A DNA stretch of 37,902 nt, taken from the NCBI GenBank assembly GCA_024400665.1, contig JAKSML010000015.1:1-37902 (forward strand), in the 5' to 3' direction. This document shows, in pieces, positions 1-8,700 of the stretch. Position 1 is the stretch's first letter, and every line of letters starts with the position of its first letter. Source of the DNA: Bacteroidales bacterium. Lineage in GTDB: Bacteria > Bacteroidota > Bacteroidia > Bacteroidales > P3. The notes under the pieces are model-generated. The model had not been told where the DNA came from, made no database searches, and saw nothing but the letters and a program-made list of their open reading frames with translations. The translations under genes and the position numbers were made by a program.

Positions 1-367
1 GCCCACCGCTGTTAATAACCTGAAATTTCCACACCGCTTTATGCGTTTGCCCTGAATAATACTTCTCTTCCTCTCCTGTTGCTATTTTTCAAACTATAGA
101 AATCACATTGTAACATTGTCACATCGGGGCGTCGCTTGGGGCTTGCCGTCGGCGGAACAAGCTCCATATACTGAGGGGGAGGATTCCATCACTTGCTCTC
201 TAGCTTCTTGGTGGAGGCGTATGGCGGTTTGTGTGTGCATGAGGTGAGGGGATTTGGGGCAGTGTGACGGCTGACAGAGGGGCTCGTTGCCAGGCACCGG
301 TTTTAACACAAATATTAACGACTGTTAATGAGAAAACGCTCTCCAAAGCCTCTCTGAGGGCTCGGTG

Positions 368-411
368 TAGCTCCGCCTTAGCTTCGCCTTAGCTCCGCCT
401 TAGCTCCGCTC
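368..411 (+). repeat. 11-bp tandem repeat, locus 1 (4 units)
   Basis: Four head-to-tail copies of an 11-bp unit, TAGCTCCGCCT, with TAGCTTCGCCT as the second copy and TAGCTCCGCTC as the last. Related tracts occur at 9216-9259, 15873-15905 and (inverted) 22186-22240. The unit length is not a multiple of three and no gene overlaps it. Confidence 0.9.
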
Positions 412-531
412 GGCGGGTGGAGGATGGGCGATGCTGAAGTGGCACTGCTTACTGGCTATGGCGGAGTGTCTGCGGACATCAGATTTTAACAATTGGCAGC
501 ACGGGCGGCGTCGGCTGAAAGGGAGTCCTCC

Positions 532-641
532 AGTCGAATGAGTCGAATGAGTCGAATGAGTCGAATGGGGTCGAATGAATCGAATGAGTCGAATGGGTCG
601 AATGGGGTCGAATGAATTGAATGAGTCGAATGAATCGAATG
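532..641 (+). repeat. 9-bp tandem repeat, locus 1 (about 12 units)
   Basis: About twelve copies of a 9-bp unit (AGTCGAATG, with variants AATCGAATG, GGTCGAATG and AATTGAATG). Two copies are 10 bp long because of an extra G. The same unit recurs at 20112-20225 and 36987-37040. All frames stay open over long stretches because 9 is a multiple of three, which creates false open frames with Ser-Phe-Asp or Ser-Thr-His periodicity. Confidence 0.93.
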
Positions 642-710
642 AGGTATTTTTCGCCTTTTTGTTGAAAGGCTCTTGGCTGGTGGCTTCGTTGGCGGAGCTG
701 TGGGGCGGGG

Positions 711-1847
711 CTATTTCTTGATGTCCAGGGCGTCGCGCACGCCGTTGCCGAGGAGCATGAAGGCGAGGACGATGAGCATGATGGCCAGGCCGGGGAGGAG
801 GGCGAGGTAGGCGTTGTCGAGGAGGATGTAGCAGTAGTTCTCCTTGACCATGGTGCCCCACGAGGGCATGGGGGGCTGCACGCCTATGCCGAGGAAGCTG
901 AGGCCGGCTTCGAGGAGTATGGCGCTGGCGAAGTTGGAGGCCGTGACCACGATGATGGCGCCGGTGATGTTAGGCAGTATGTGGCGGAAGATGGTGCGGA
1001 AGGTGCCGAGGCCGAGGGCGCGTGCCGCCTCGACATATTCTTTCTCCTTGATGCTATAGACCTGTCCGCGCACCACGCGGGCTATATCCACCCACATGGT
1101 GAGGCCTACGGCAATGAAGACTTGCCAGAATCCTTTGCCGAGGGCGAAGGTGATGGCGATGACGAGCAGCACGGTGGGTATGGACCACACCACGTTGATG
1201 AGCCATGTGATGAGGTTATCGACCCAGCCGCCGTAGTAGGCTGCCAGGGCGCCGAGGGCGATGCCGATGATGAGGGCTATGAGCACTGCGATGAAGCCCA
1301 CGGAGAGGCTGACGCGGCTGCCTATCATGATCATGCTCAGCACGTCGCGGCCGTAGCCGTCGGTGCCGAGGATGAAGGTGCGCGTGGCTTGCCGCACAAT
1401 CTGTGTCTTGGCCACGCGGCGTATCTCGCCGTCGTTGGGCGTGCTGCCGGTGTAGCTCTCTATTGCAAGGCTGTCGCCTATCGCCGTGGTGCGGTAGGTG
1501 GGCACGGCGGTGTAGGGCAGGGGCTGGCCGAAGAGCATCTTGCGCAGCAGCCCTTGTCTGGGCTGGGGGAGGCCTTCGTCGATGTAGGTGAAATCGACCT
1601 TGGTGAAGGGCTTGAGGGTGGCGAGTTCGAGGTACTGCTGGTTGCAGTAAGGGGTGCTGTCGGGGGTGATGAGGTAGCCGAGAAGTGCCATGACGACGAA
1701 GATGCCGATGACGACAAGGCTTGCTACGGAGAGTCCGTTGCTGCGGAAGCGGCGCCATGCCATGCCGGAGAGCGAGGTGCTCTGCTGCGGGGCTTCGTTT
1801 TTCACGAAGAGGCGGTGGGCTTTGTCGAGGAGGGCTTGCAGGGTCAT
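711..1847 (-). CDS. Peptide/nickel-type ABC transporter permease, OppC/DppC-like
   Basis: Inner-membrane permease subunit of an oligopeptide/dipeptide-type ABC importer, 378 residues. An N-terminal OppC_N-like helix is followed by the family hallmark LGTDGYGRDVLSMIMIGSR, several hydrophobic helices, and the EAA loop that docks on the ATPase (EYVEAARALGLGTFRTIFRH). The C-terminal segment with GLSFLGIGVQPPMPSWG is also typical. The protein is longer than the usual ~300 residues. The extra length is a ~100-residue presumed periplasmic segment between the first helix and the LGTDGYGRD motif, where the family normally has a short loop. It is the last gene of a minus-strand run, 54 bp after the DUF59 gene. 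No OppB, OppA or ATPase partner lies in this window. Substrate unknown; family assignment confident. Confidence 0.9.
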   Translation of the reverse strand: MTLQALLDKAHRLFVKNEAPQQSTSLSGMAWRRFRSNGLSVASLVVIGIFVVMALLGYLITPDSTPYCNQQYLELATLKPFTKVDFTYIDEGLPQPRQGLLRKMLFGQPLPYTAVPTYRTTAIGDSLAIESYTGSTPNDGEIRRVAKTQIVRQATRTFILGTDGYGRDVLSMIMIGSRVSLSVGFIAVLIALIIGIALGALAAYYGGWVDNLITWLINVVWSIPTVLLVIAITFALGKGFWQVFIAVGLTMWVDIARVVRGQVYSIKEKEYVEAARALGLGTFRTIFRHILPNITGAIIVVTASNFASAILLEAGLSFLGIGVQPPMPSWGTMVKENYCYILLDNAYLALLPGLAIMLIVLAFMLLGNGVRDALDIKK

Positions 1848-1901
1848 GCTTTTAGGGGAGGGGGCTTGGCGTTTTTGACGGCTCTATGGGTAGGGCTTGC
1901 C

Positions 1902-2219
1902 TTACATGAGGCCGAGTTCGAGCTTTACCTCGTCGGAGAGGTTGTTGAAGTCCCATGGCGGGTTGAAGGTGAGCTCTACTTCGACCGATTTGACGCCCTG
2001 GATGTAGCCTATCATCTGGCGCACTTCCATGAACATGTATTCTGCCTCGGGGCAGTCGGGGGCGGTCATGGTCATGAGGACCTTGACGTTGTGCTCGTCG
2101 TCGATATCAATATTGTATATAAGGCCGAGGTCGTAGATGTTGACGGGTATCTCGGGGTCGTAGATGTTTTTGAGACAGTTGACGACGGCGTCTTTGAGGG
2201 TTTCTTTTGTGGGCTCCAT
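1902..2219 (-). CDS. DUF59/MIP18-family Fe-S assembly protein (SufT/PaaD-like)
   Basis: Small 105-residue cytosolic protein of the DUF59 family, whose members help mature or deliver Fe-S clusters. Visible landmarks are the N-terminal KDAVVNCLKNIYDPEIPVNI (the DPE(I/L)PV signature), the DLGLIYNI turn, MTAPDCPEAEYM with the conserved cysteine, and the FNPPWD motif near the C-terminus. It lies 12 bp downstream of sufE on the same strand, which supports an Fe-S role. Which target it serves cannot be read from sequence. Confidence 0.92.
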   Translation of the reverse strand: MEPTKETLKDAVVNCLKNIYDPEIPVNIYDLGLIYNIDIDDEHNVKVLMTMTAPDCPEAEYMFMEVRQMIGYIQGVKSVEVELTFNPPWDFNNLSDEVKLELGLM

Positions 2220-2231
2220 GGCTTGTGACGG

Positions 2232-2651
2232 TTATTGTTTGACGGAGAAGGCGAGGGCGTACATTTTCATCTGCTTGACCATCGAGGTGAGGCCGTTGGA
2301 GCGGGTGGGGGAGAGGTGCTCTTTGAGGCCTATCTGGTCGATGAAGGCGAGGTCGGCGTTGAGGATGTCCTGCGGGGTCTGGCCGTCGAGGGCGCGGATG
2401 AGGAGGCTGATGATGCCTTTGGTGATGACGGCGTCGCTGTCGGCCTTGAACCAGAGCTTGCCTTCGCGGTGTTCGCAGCTCAGCCACACACGGCTTTGGC
2501 AGCCTTTGATGAGGTTGTTTTCGGTCTTGTCCTTCTCGTCGATGACGGGGCATTCCTTGCCGAGTTCGATGATGTAGGCATATTTGTCGAGCCATTCTTC
2601 GTAGCAGGAGAATTCGTCGATGATGGTTTCTTCTATTTCTTGTATGGTCAT
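2232..2651 (-). CDS. sufE: SufE family Fe-S cluster assembly sulfur acceptor
   Basis: 139-residue SufE-like protein. SufE accepts persulfide sulfur from the cysteine desulfurase SufS on one active-site cysteine and passes it to the SufBCD scaffold. That cysteine sits in the expected motif IKGCQSRVW at about residue 51, and the family end pattern (GLKEHLSPTRSNGLTSMVKQMK) is present. Length matches E. coli SufE (138). It lies 42 bp after the LptF/G gene and 12 bp before the DUF59 gene. The rest of the suf system is not in the window. Confidence 0.95.
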   Translation of the reverse strand: MTIQEIEETIIDEFSCYEEWLDKYAYIIELGKECPVIDEKDKTENNLIKGCQSRVWLSCEHREGKLWFKADSDAVITKGIISLLIRALDGQTPQDILNADLAFIDQIGLKEHLSPTRSNGLTSMVKQMKMYALAFSVKQ

Positions 2652-2693
2652 TTCTGAGGTGTGTTTTGTGTTGCCTTCATGACAGGGGCCGGC

Positions 2694-3782
2694 CTACTTG
2701 GGTGCGCTGCGTATCACATACACGGCAATGATGCCGAAGACGGCTTGCGGCAGCAGCACGGCGAGGAAGGGCTTGAGGGTGCCGAAGACGGCAAAGACGG
2801 TGGAGACCTTCATGAAGACGATGAAGCCAAAGGCTAACGAGATGCCGATGGCAAGGTGGACACCGATGCCGCCGCGCGTCTTTCGACTCGACACGCCCAC
2901 GCCGATGAAGGTCATCACGATGATGGCTATCGGGTTGAGGATGCGCTGGTAGAACTCAATCTTGGCGGAGATGACGGCTGAGGAGCCTTTCATCCTCTCG
3001 CGAACAATATATTTATATAGTTCGATGGAGTTCATCGTGGTGATGTTGATGGTGGAGGAGACGAAGTCTTCGGGCGTGACGTCGAGGGTGCGCTGCGAAC
3101 GGGGGCTGCGCGACAGGTGCTCGCGGTTGCCCTTGATGGTGCGGTGGACGAACTCGTTGCAGGTCCATTTGCCCGTCGTGGTGTCGTAGGTGATGTCGCG
3201 GCAGGTGATGCGGTCCACGAGCTTGTTGTCTTCGTCGTACTGGTCGCGGTGGAAGTTGTTCACGCGGAGCAGGTAGCCGTCGTAGCTCTCGGCATAGACC
3301 TGCACCCCTTTTGCGGCTTGGAAATGCAGGTTGCTGAAGTAGTTGGGCTTGTGTGTCTCAATATAGGTGTTCTCGAACTTGTCGAGCGACCTGTTGTTCA
3401 GCGGTATGACGAAGTTGCCGAATATCAGCACGATGAAGGCCACGAGCAGCGAGCCGTAGAGGTATGGCCGCAGCATCCTGCGGTAGCTGATGCCGCTTCC
3501 GAGGATGGCTATAACCTCGCTGTTGCCTGCCAGCTTGGAGGTGAAGAATATCACGCTGATGAAGATGAACAGGGGACTGTAGAGGTTGACGAAGCCTGGG
3601 ATGAAGTTGAGGTAATATTGGAAGACGATTTCCTTGAACGGAGCATGGCCGTCAAGGAAATCGTCTAATTTTTCTGATACGTCAAAAGTGATGACGATGA
3701 CAATGATGAGCGCCATCGCCAGAAGAAAAGTCTTCAAATACTTAAGCAGGATATACCTGTCAAGTTTGGGAAAGCTTTTCAC
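2694..3782 (-). CDS. LptF/LptG family lipopolysaccharide export permease
   Basis: Inner-membrane permease of the LPS transport machine (YjgP/YjgQ family), 362 residues, normal length. The N-terminus (LDRYILLKYLKTFLLAMALI) is a family hallmark. Three hydrophobic helices, a soluble periplasmic beta-jellyroll-like middle (about residues 130-270) and three C-terminal helices follow. The last block (VFGTLKPFLAVLLPQAVFG) resembles LptG more than LptF, but I do not assign one. The start codon is GTG at 3782-3780, 2 bp after the mutA stop, so the gene is almost certainly co-transcribed with mutA and may be translationally coupled to it. Confidence 0.92.
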   Translation of the reverse strand: MKSFPKLDRYILLKYLKTFLLAMALIIVIVITFDVSEKLDDFLDGHAPFKEIVFQYYLNFIPGFVNLYSPLFIFISVIFFTSKLAGNSEVIAILGSGISYRRMLRPYLYGSLLVAFIVLIFGNFVIPLNNRSLDKFENTYIETHKPNYFSNLHFQAAKGVQVYAESYDGYLLRVNNFHRDQYDEDNKLVDRITCRDITYDTTTGKWTCNEFVHRTIKGNREHLSRSPRSQRTLDVTPEDFVSSTINITTMNSIELYKYIVRERMKGSSAVISAKIEFYQRILNPIAIIVMTFIGVGVSSRKTRGGIGVHLAIGISLAFGFIVFMKVSTVFAVFGTLKPFLAVLLPQAVFGIIAVYVIRSAPK

Positions 3783-3784
3783 TC

Positions 3785-5665
3785 TTATTCGATGCCGAGG
3801 AGTTTCTGGAACTTAGTGAGGCAGTCGAGGACGTTGGTCTTGACGTGGATGAACTCGTCAACGCCGTAGCCCTTGTAGGTGTCCACCATCTCTTTGGGGA
3901 AGCCTGCGAGGACGATGCTCTTCACGTTGCCTTTCAGACCCTTGCAGGCCTGCTCGGTAATCTCGGCATATTCGTCGTCGCTGGAGCAGAGCACCACAAC
4001 GTCGGCTTTGGCTTCGAGGGCGGCTTTCACGCCTTCCTCAGCGCTCTTGAAGCCTGCGTTGTCGATAATCTCGTAGCCAGCCACGCCGAAGAAGTTGGTG
4101 GCGAAGCCGCTGCGAGCCTTGCGCATGGCGAGGTTGCCATAGGTGAGGAGGAAGACCTTGGGACGACGGCCGCTCTTCTCGGTGTCGAGGCGGAGCTGCT
4201 CGAAAGCCTCGGCGCCACGATAGAGGCGGAGGGTCTTTATCTCGGTGGCCTTGCCGTTGCAGCATTTGTCTTTGCAGCCGCAGCCGTAGGCGTTCTCTTT
4301 CTCAATCTTGTCGCCCATCTTCTCAAGGAGGTTGGGGTACTGGTTGGTGCCGAGGATGGTGGTCTTGCGGGTTGCGATGTCCATGTCGCGGCGCTGAGCC
4401 ATCTGTGCCACTTCGTCCTGCACATAGCCTTCGCGGATGGCCTTGGCGAAACCGCCCTTGGCCTCGACGGCGAGGAACTGCTCCCAAGCGTACTGGGCGA
4501 TGCTGTTGGTGAGGTTCTCGATGTAGTAGCTGCCAGCTGCGGGATCGACAATCTTGTCCATGTAGGACTCTTCTTTGAGGAGGAGCTGCTGGTTGCGGCC
4601 GATGCGGTAGCCGAAGCTGTCGGCATCCTTATAGGCCACGTCGAAGGGGTTGGTGGTGATGCTGTCGGCACCAGCGATGGCGGCAGACATGGTCTCGGTG
4701 GTGGTGCGGAGCATGTTGACGTAGGGGTCGAAAACGCTCTTGTTCCAAATGGAGCTGGTGGCGTTGATATAGACCTTGTAGCAGCAGTCGCAGCAGGGGT
4801 TGTACTGCTCGATGATCTTGCTCCAAAGCAGACGTGCGGCGCGGATCTTGGCAATCTCCATGAAGTAGTTGCTGCCGGTGGCGAAGTTGAAGACCAGGCT
4901 GGTGGCTACGTCGCCAACCTTCACGCCCATGTCGGTGAGGTGGGCCATGAGGTCGTTAGCAGCGGCGAGGGTGAAGCCGAGTTCCTGAACGATATTGGAG
5001 CCTGCGTTGTGGATATGGCGGCCGTTGATGGTGAGCACGCGGAAGTGGGGCAGGTTGGCTTTGGCAAACTCGACGAGTTCTTTGGCCTCTTTGTAGCAGC
5101 TCTCTTCGCCGCCGCGGTATTCGCCAAAGAGGAGGGCGTGGCCGTACATGTCGTAGTTGGCGCTGCCATAGACCTTCTCGGGATTGTAGCCGTTAGCCTT
5201 GACAACCTCGGCGAAAATTTTGAGGGTGTCGAGGAGGTTCTTGCTGCAGGTGAAGTTGATTTTGCATTCTTCGAGGTTGATGCCTTTAAGGAGCTGCTGC
5301 ATCTTTTCGACGCTGTCGGCTTTGCAGGCGCAGAGACCGAGGGCGTTGGCGCCGCGCTCTACAGCTTCGAGGGCCAGCTTGTTGGCCTCGGCGAGGTCGT
5401 CGGCCTTGATGTCCTGGCGGATGTCCCAGACATTGTTGTCGGCATGTTTGCCACGGGTGAAGGGTGCCTGGTTGGGGTTGGAATCGAGATATTCCAGTCC
5501 CTGGAGGTCTTCTGCACGGTAGTAGGGCTTGACGTTGAAACCTTCGATGGTCTTCCACACCAGTTTCTTCTCATAGTCGGCACCTTTGAGGTCTTTATTG
5601 ATGACTTCTTCCCATTTTTCGGTCGAAATGGGCGGAAATTCGCTGAACAATTTATTGTTTTCCAT
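3785..5665 (-). CDS. mutA: Methylmalonyl-CoA mutase small (beta) subunit
   Basis: Non-catalytic small subunit of the adenosylcobalamin-dependent mutase that interconverts succinyl-CoA and methylmalonyl-CoA, the entry to the propionate pathway. An N-terminal TIM-barrel domain (to about residue 450) carries DPYVNMLRTTTETMSAA and DPAAGSYYIE. The C-terminal B12-binding-like fold lacks the DxHxxG cobalamin ligand motif, which separates the small from the large subunit. I chose ATG at 5665 (626 residues) rather than 5689. MENNKLFSEFPP matches where family proteins begin, and the promoter at 5702-5732 would leave almost no leader before 5689. Two odd cysteine clusters are C291/C292/C294/C295 and C462/C464/C468/C469. 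The large-subunit gene mutB, usually the next gene, is absent. It is first in the run. Confidence 0.93.
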   Translation of the reverse strand: MENNKLFSEFPPISTEKWEEVINKDLKGADYEKKLVWKTIEGFNVKPYYRAEDLQGLEYLDSNPNQAPFTRGKHADNNVWDIRQDIKADDLAEANKLALEAVERGANALGLCACKADSVEKMQQLLKGINLEECKINFTCSKNLLDTLKIFAEVVKANGYNPEKVYGSANYDMYGHALLFGEYRGGEESCYKEAKELVEFAKANLPHFRVLTINGRHIHNAGSNIVQELGFTLAAANDLMAHLTDMGVKVGDVATSLVFNFATGSNYFMEIAKIRAARLLWSKIIEQYNPCCDCCYKVYINATSSIWNKSVFDPYVNMLRTTTETMSAAIAGADSITTNPFDVAYKDADSFGYRIGRNQQLLLKEESYMDKIVDPAAGSYYIENLTNSIAQYAWEQFLAVEAKGGFAKAIREGYVQDEVAQMAQRRDMDIATRKTTILGTNQYPNLLEKMGDKIEKENAYGCGCKDKCCNGKATEIKTLRLYRGAEAFEQLRLDTEKSGRRPKVFLLTYGNLAMRKARSGFATNFFGVAGYEIIDNAGFKSAEEGVKAALEAKADVVVLCSSDDEYAEITEQACKGLKGNVKSIVLAGFPKEMVDTYKGYGVDEFIHVKTNVLDCLTKFQKLLGIE

Positions 5666-5701
5666 TATATTATGTATTTTTATTCTCAATAATTAAACAA
5701 A

Positions 5702-5732
5702 CAAAAGTACAACTTTTTTTTGACATAGCAAA
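5702..5732 (-). promoter_or_regulatory. Consensus Bacteroidota promoter of mutA operon
   Basis: On the minus strand, TTTG (complement of 5729-5732) is followed by a 19-bp spacer and TACTTTTG (complement of 5702-5709). This matches TTTG-N19-TAnnTTTG in full. The predicted start near 5696 gives a leader of about 30 nt to the ATG at 5665. Confidence 0.85.
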
Positions 5733-5749
5733 ATAAAAGAGCATATCAG

Positions 5750-5769
5750 GGCTTCAAAAAGCCTTTTTT
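5750..5769 (+). terminator. Short hairpin with T-run between helicase gene and mutA promoter
   Basis: GGCTT-CAAA-AAGCC followed by six T on the plus strand. The gene that ends here (helicase, stop at 5787) is on the minus strand, where the same hairpin is preceded by A-rich sequence and followed only by a loosely T-rich stretch. It may still end the helicase transcript, or it may stop antisense transcription moving into the helicase gene. Direction is uncertain. Confidence 0.4.
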
Positions 5770-5786
5770 GTGTCATTTTTTTGTGC

Positions 5787-8700
5787 TTATTTGCAGGGCA
5801 CAACCTGGCATTTCTGTGTGCCGAGGTAGAGCAGGTAGCCTTTCACGGAGGGGTACCCCATGGCCTGTATGGCTTCGCAGTAGCGGCCTACTTGTATGCG
5901 GTGCTCCACTTTGGGCGCGCCGGTCTTGAAGTCGATAACCCAGGTCTCATCCTGGGCTGTCACAATACGGTCAGGGCGCAGCACCTCGCCGTGCCACACC
6001 ATGTCGCATTCGTTCTTGCAGCCGTGTTGAGAGGAGAAGAAGCGTGCTATCTCGGGCTGCTTCAACATGCTGTGCAGCATGGAGGTTAAGGCTTCGGCAT
6101 CCTCTTCCTCCACCTCGTTTCGGCTGATGAAGGCTTCGAGGGCTTTGTCGGCCTCGTCGCTGTTTGCGATGGTGGCGAGAAGGGCGTGCATAAGGTTGCC
6201 GCGGCGCTTCGAGCTCTCGTCAAATTCGCCGAATATCTCGGCCGACTGTTCTGCTATGGCTATGCGCTCTGCCCAGTCGGGATAGGCGGCCTTGTCAATC
6301 TGCCTGTTGAGGGGCTTGGACGCTTCATCCTCGGCGGTCTTGACGGTCTTTGAAGTGTTTGTGCCCCAGCAGAATGTGCCATCTCTTCCCTCAGCGCAGC
6401 TTTCGCTTTGCAGGGCATAGCTGTTCAGCAGGGATATGTAGCTTTTCGAGGGCTCTTTGGGCGGAGCCTGGCAGTACAGCATCAGCTTCTCCTTGGGACG
6501 TGTGAGGGCGACGTAGAGCACGTTCACCTCGTCCATCTCATGCTTCAGCAGCTCAGTCTTGTATTCGCTGTCGAAGAGGGTGGGCTCATTCTTGTTGGGT
6601 GCCACGAGGCTGGCGGGCAGGGGCAGCCCTGTCGCGGGGTCGATGTTCACCCAGATGCTGTCGTTTGTCTCCTTGGTGGTGAGGATGGGGTAGAGCACGA
6701 TGGGCGACTCCAGTCCCTTGGCTTTGTGTATCGTCATGAGTCTCACGGCGTCGAGGTCGGAGGCGGTGTTGGTTGAGAGACGGTCTTTCTCTGGGTCGAA
6801 CCATTCGAGAAACTCGCGAAGGTCGTATCTGTGGTTGCTGGCATAGCGTGCCACGGCGTTCAGCCACGAGGCCGTATAGGCAGTCTCTATGCCGTTGAGG
6901 TCGAGCATACGGAGCGCCTCTTCGCAGCAGTCGTAGAGTCCTAATGAGCGCAGCTTCTGGCAGTTGAGGCCGAGACCTTCTTGCTGGGCAATCTCGTCGA
7001 GGTCTATGCGCTTCAGGTTGTGGATGAAGGCGTCATCGTAGTGCTTCTTGGTCTTGCCGAGGCTGTACAGATACATCAGCACACGGGCTGCGGCTATGCG
7101 GTCTGTGTCGTCGATGAGGTATTGCAGCAGGTTGCGCATCATCATCACCACGAGACTCTGCGAGAGCAGCAGGGATTCGCTCGACACTACGGGTATCTCG
7201 TTCTGTGTGAGGAAGGTGGATATCTCGGAGAGCACCCTGTTCTTACGTGCCAGGATGGTGATGTCGCGGTAGTCGTAGCCCTTCTCATCCCTCAGGTCGC
7301 GGATGTCGGCGAGCATCTCTTTCCACAGCACTTCGTGCTCCTTGGGGCAGTCCCAGAAGCCAATCTGCACATATCCGCCCTCTTTGGTCACCTTTTGTGC
7401 CAGGTCGGGCTTCTCGCTGTCGCCGAGGTAGATTTGGTGCAGCTCCTCATTGTCGGGGAAGCGGTTTCGCACAGCCCATTCGAAGAAGTCGTTGTTGAAC
7501 TCCACCACGGTTCTCGCGGAGCGGAAGTTGCGGTCAAGCCGTGTTGGGTGGCTCACTCCGGGCTGTTCGAGCAGCTGGCCGTGGAGGGGGCTATCGACAT
7601 GGGGCAGGCTGACGAACTGCTCCACGTCGCCTTGGCGGAAGCGGTAGATGGCCTGTTTGCCGTCGCCCACCACGAGCGAGGTGTGGCCGGCGCCCACGCC
7701 GTTCTCCACCAGCGGCACCAGGTTCTGCCACTGCATTCGTGAGGTGTCCTGAAATTCGTCGATGAGGTAGTTGTAGTATCGGTTTCCGATACGTTCGTAT
7801 ATGAAGGGCGCAGGCTCTTCCTGCACCACTCTTGAGATGCGTTTGTTGAACTCCGAGATGTGGACGATCTCGTTCTCGCGCGAGTACTGTCCCACCAGTT
7901 CGCCCAGCTTGTTGAGGAGAGCCAGCTCGTAGAGGCTCTTCAGCAGCAGTTTGCGGGTGAAGTAGGTGCGTTCCTCGGCCTCGCGCAGGGCTGTGATGCC
8001 TTGGTGCAGCTCCTGCAGGCGCGGCTTGATGCTCTCAATCTGGGCCAAAGCTGCTTTCGATGTCTTGGAGCCTCCCAGCTTGTCGCCTTCGAGGAATTGC
8101 AGCGCCCAGCTGTTCGGCGCCACAGATTCTCCCGCGGCTGTCTTGTGAAAATAGCTTGCCACGCCGTTCCTGCCTCGGAAGAAGTCTTCGTCGCACAGTC
8201 CTGCCGAAGTGTAGGCCTCCACGGCAGCTTCGCCCAGGGCGGCAAGGCGGCTTTCATAGTCGCGGTTCTCCGCTATCAGCTGCTTGTGTATCAGCTTGAA
8301 CTGGTCGGGGTCCAGATGCTCCAACTTGCCGAGAAATTCGGGCGTGTGCTCTTTGAAGAGCTCTTCGGCTTTCTTGGCAAGGTCTTGCTCTATCATGAAA
8401 CTCTTGCCCTCTGTCATCTGGCTCTCGGCATAGTCGCACAGCACCTCCGTGAGCCCTTCCTGCCCCTCGCAGCCCACCAGGGCCATCAGCTCGTCGATGG
8501 CGTTTTGGATGAGGTCTGTATTATCAATATATACATTAAAATTCATAGGGAGGTTCAGGTCGTGGGCAAAGGTGCGGACGATGTGGTGGACAAAGCTGTC
8601 GATTGTCATCACGGCAAAGTCGGAATAGTTGTGCAGTATGGCCTGGAGCACGGTGGCGGCATAGCGGCGGATGGTGCTGTCGTCGAGGTGCATCTCCTCG

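Larger units (their letters stand above)
1..710. other. Non-coding left edge with two tandem-repeat tracts
   Basis: I see no credible gene here. The short open frames lack recognisable motifs, and one of them is created by the 9-bp repeat tract. The stretch holds an 11-bp satellite (368-411), a 9-bp satellite (532-641) and a small inverted repeat, ATTAAC-gact-GTTAAT, near 313-328. It lies downstream of the minus-strand permease gene, so it is the 3' flank of that run. No terminator with a clear stem and T-run was found for the permease. Confidence 0.6.

Noticed and set aside
103-309. 68-codon minus-strand frame near the left edge
   Set aside because: No recognisable domain, promoter or neighbour support.
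532-641. 9-bp repeat tract as a CRISPR array
   Set aside because: Units are contiguous with no spacers, and no cas genes are present.
400-861. Open frame with SFDSFDSF and HSTHST periodicity
   Set aside because: It is a translation of the 9-bp satellite and overlaps the 3' end of the permease gene.
981-2228. 415-codon plus-strand frame across three minus-strand genes, and a similar 569-codon frame at 13117-14826
   Set aside because: Low-complexity antisense translations over genes with clear homology; no motif.
3845-5692. 615-codon plus-strand open frame opposite mutA
   Set aside because: Shadow of mutA's codon bias. mutA has clear family motifs and a consensus promoter, while the antisense frame has none.
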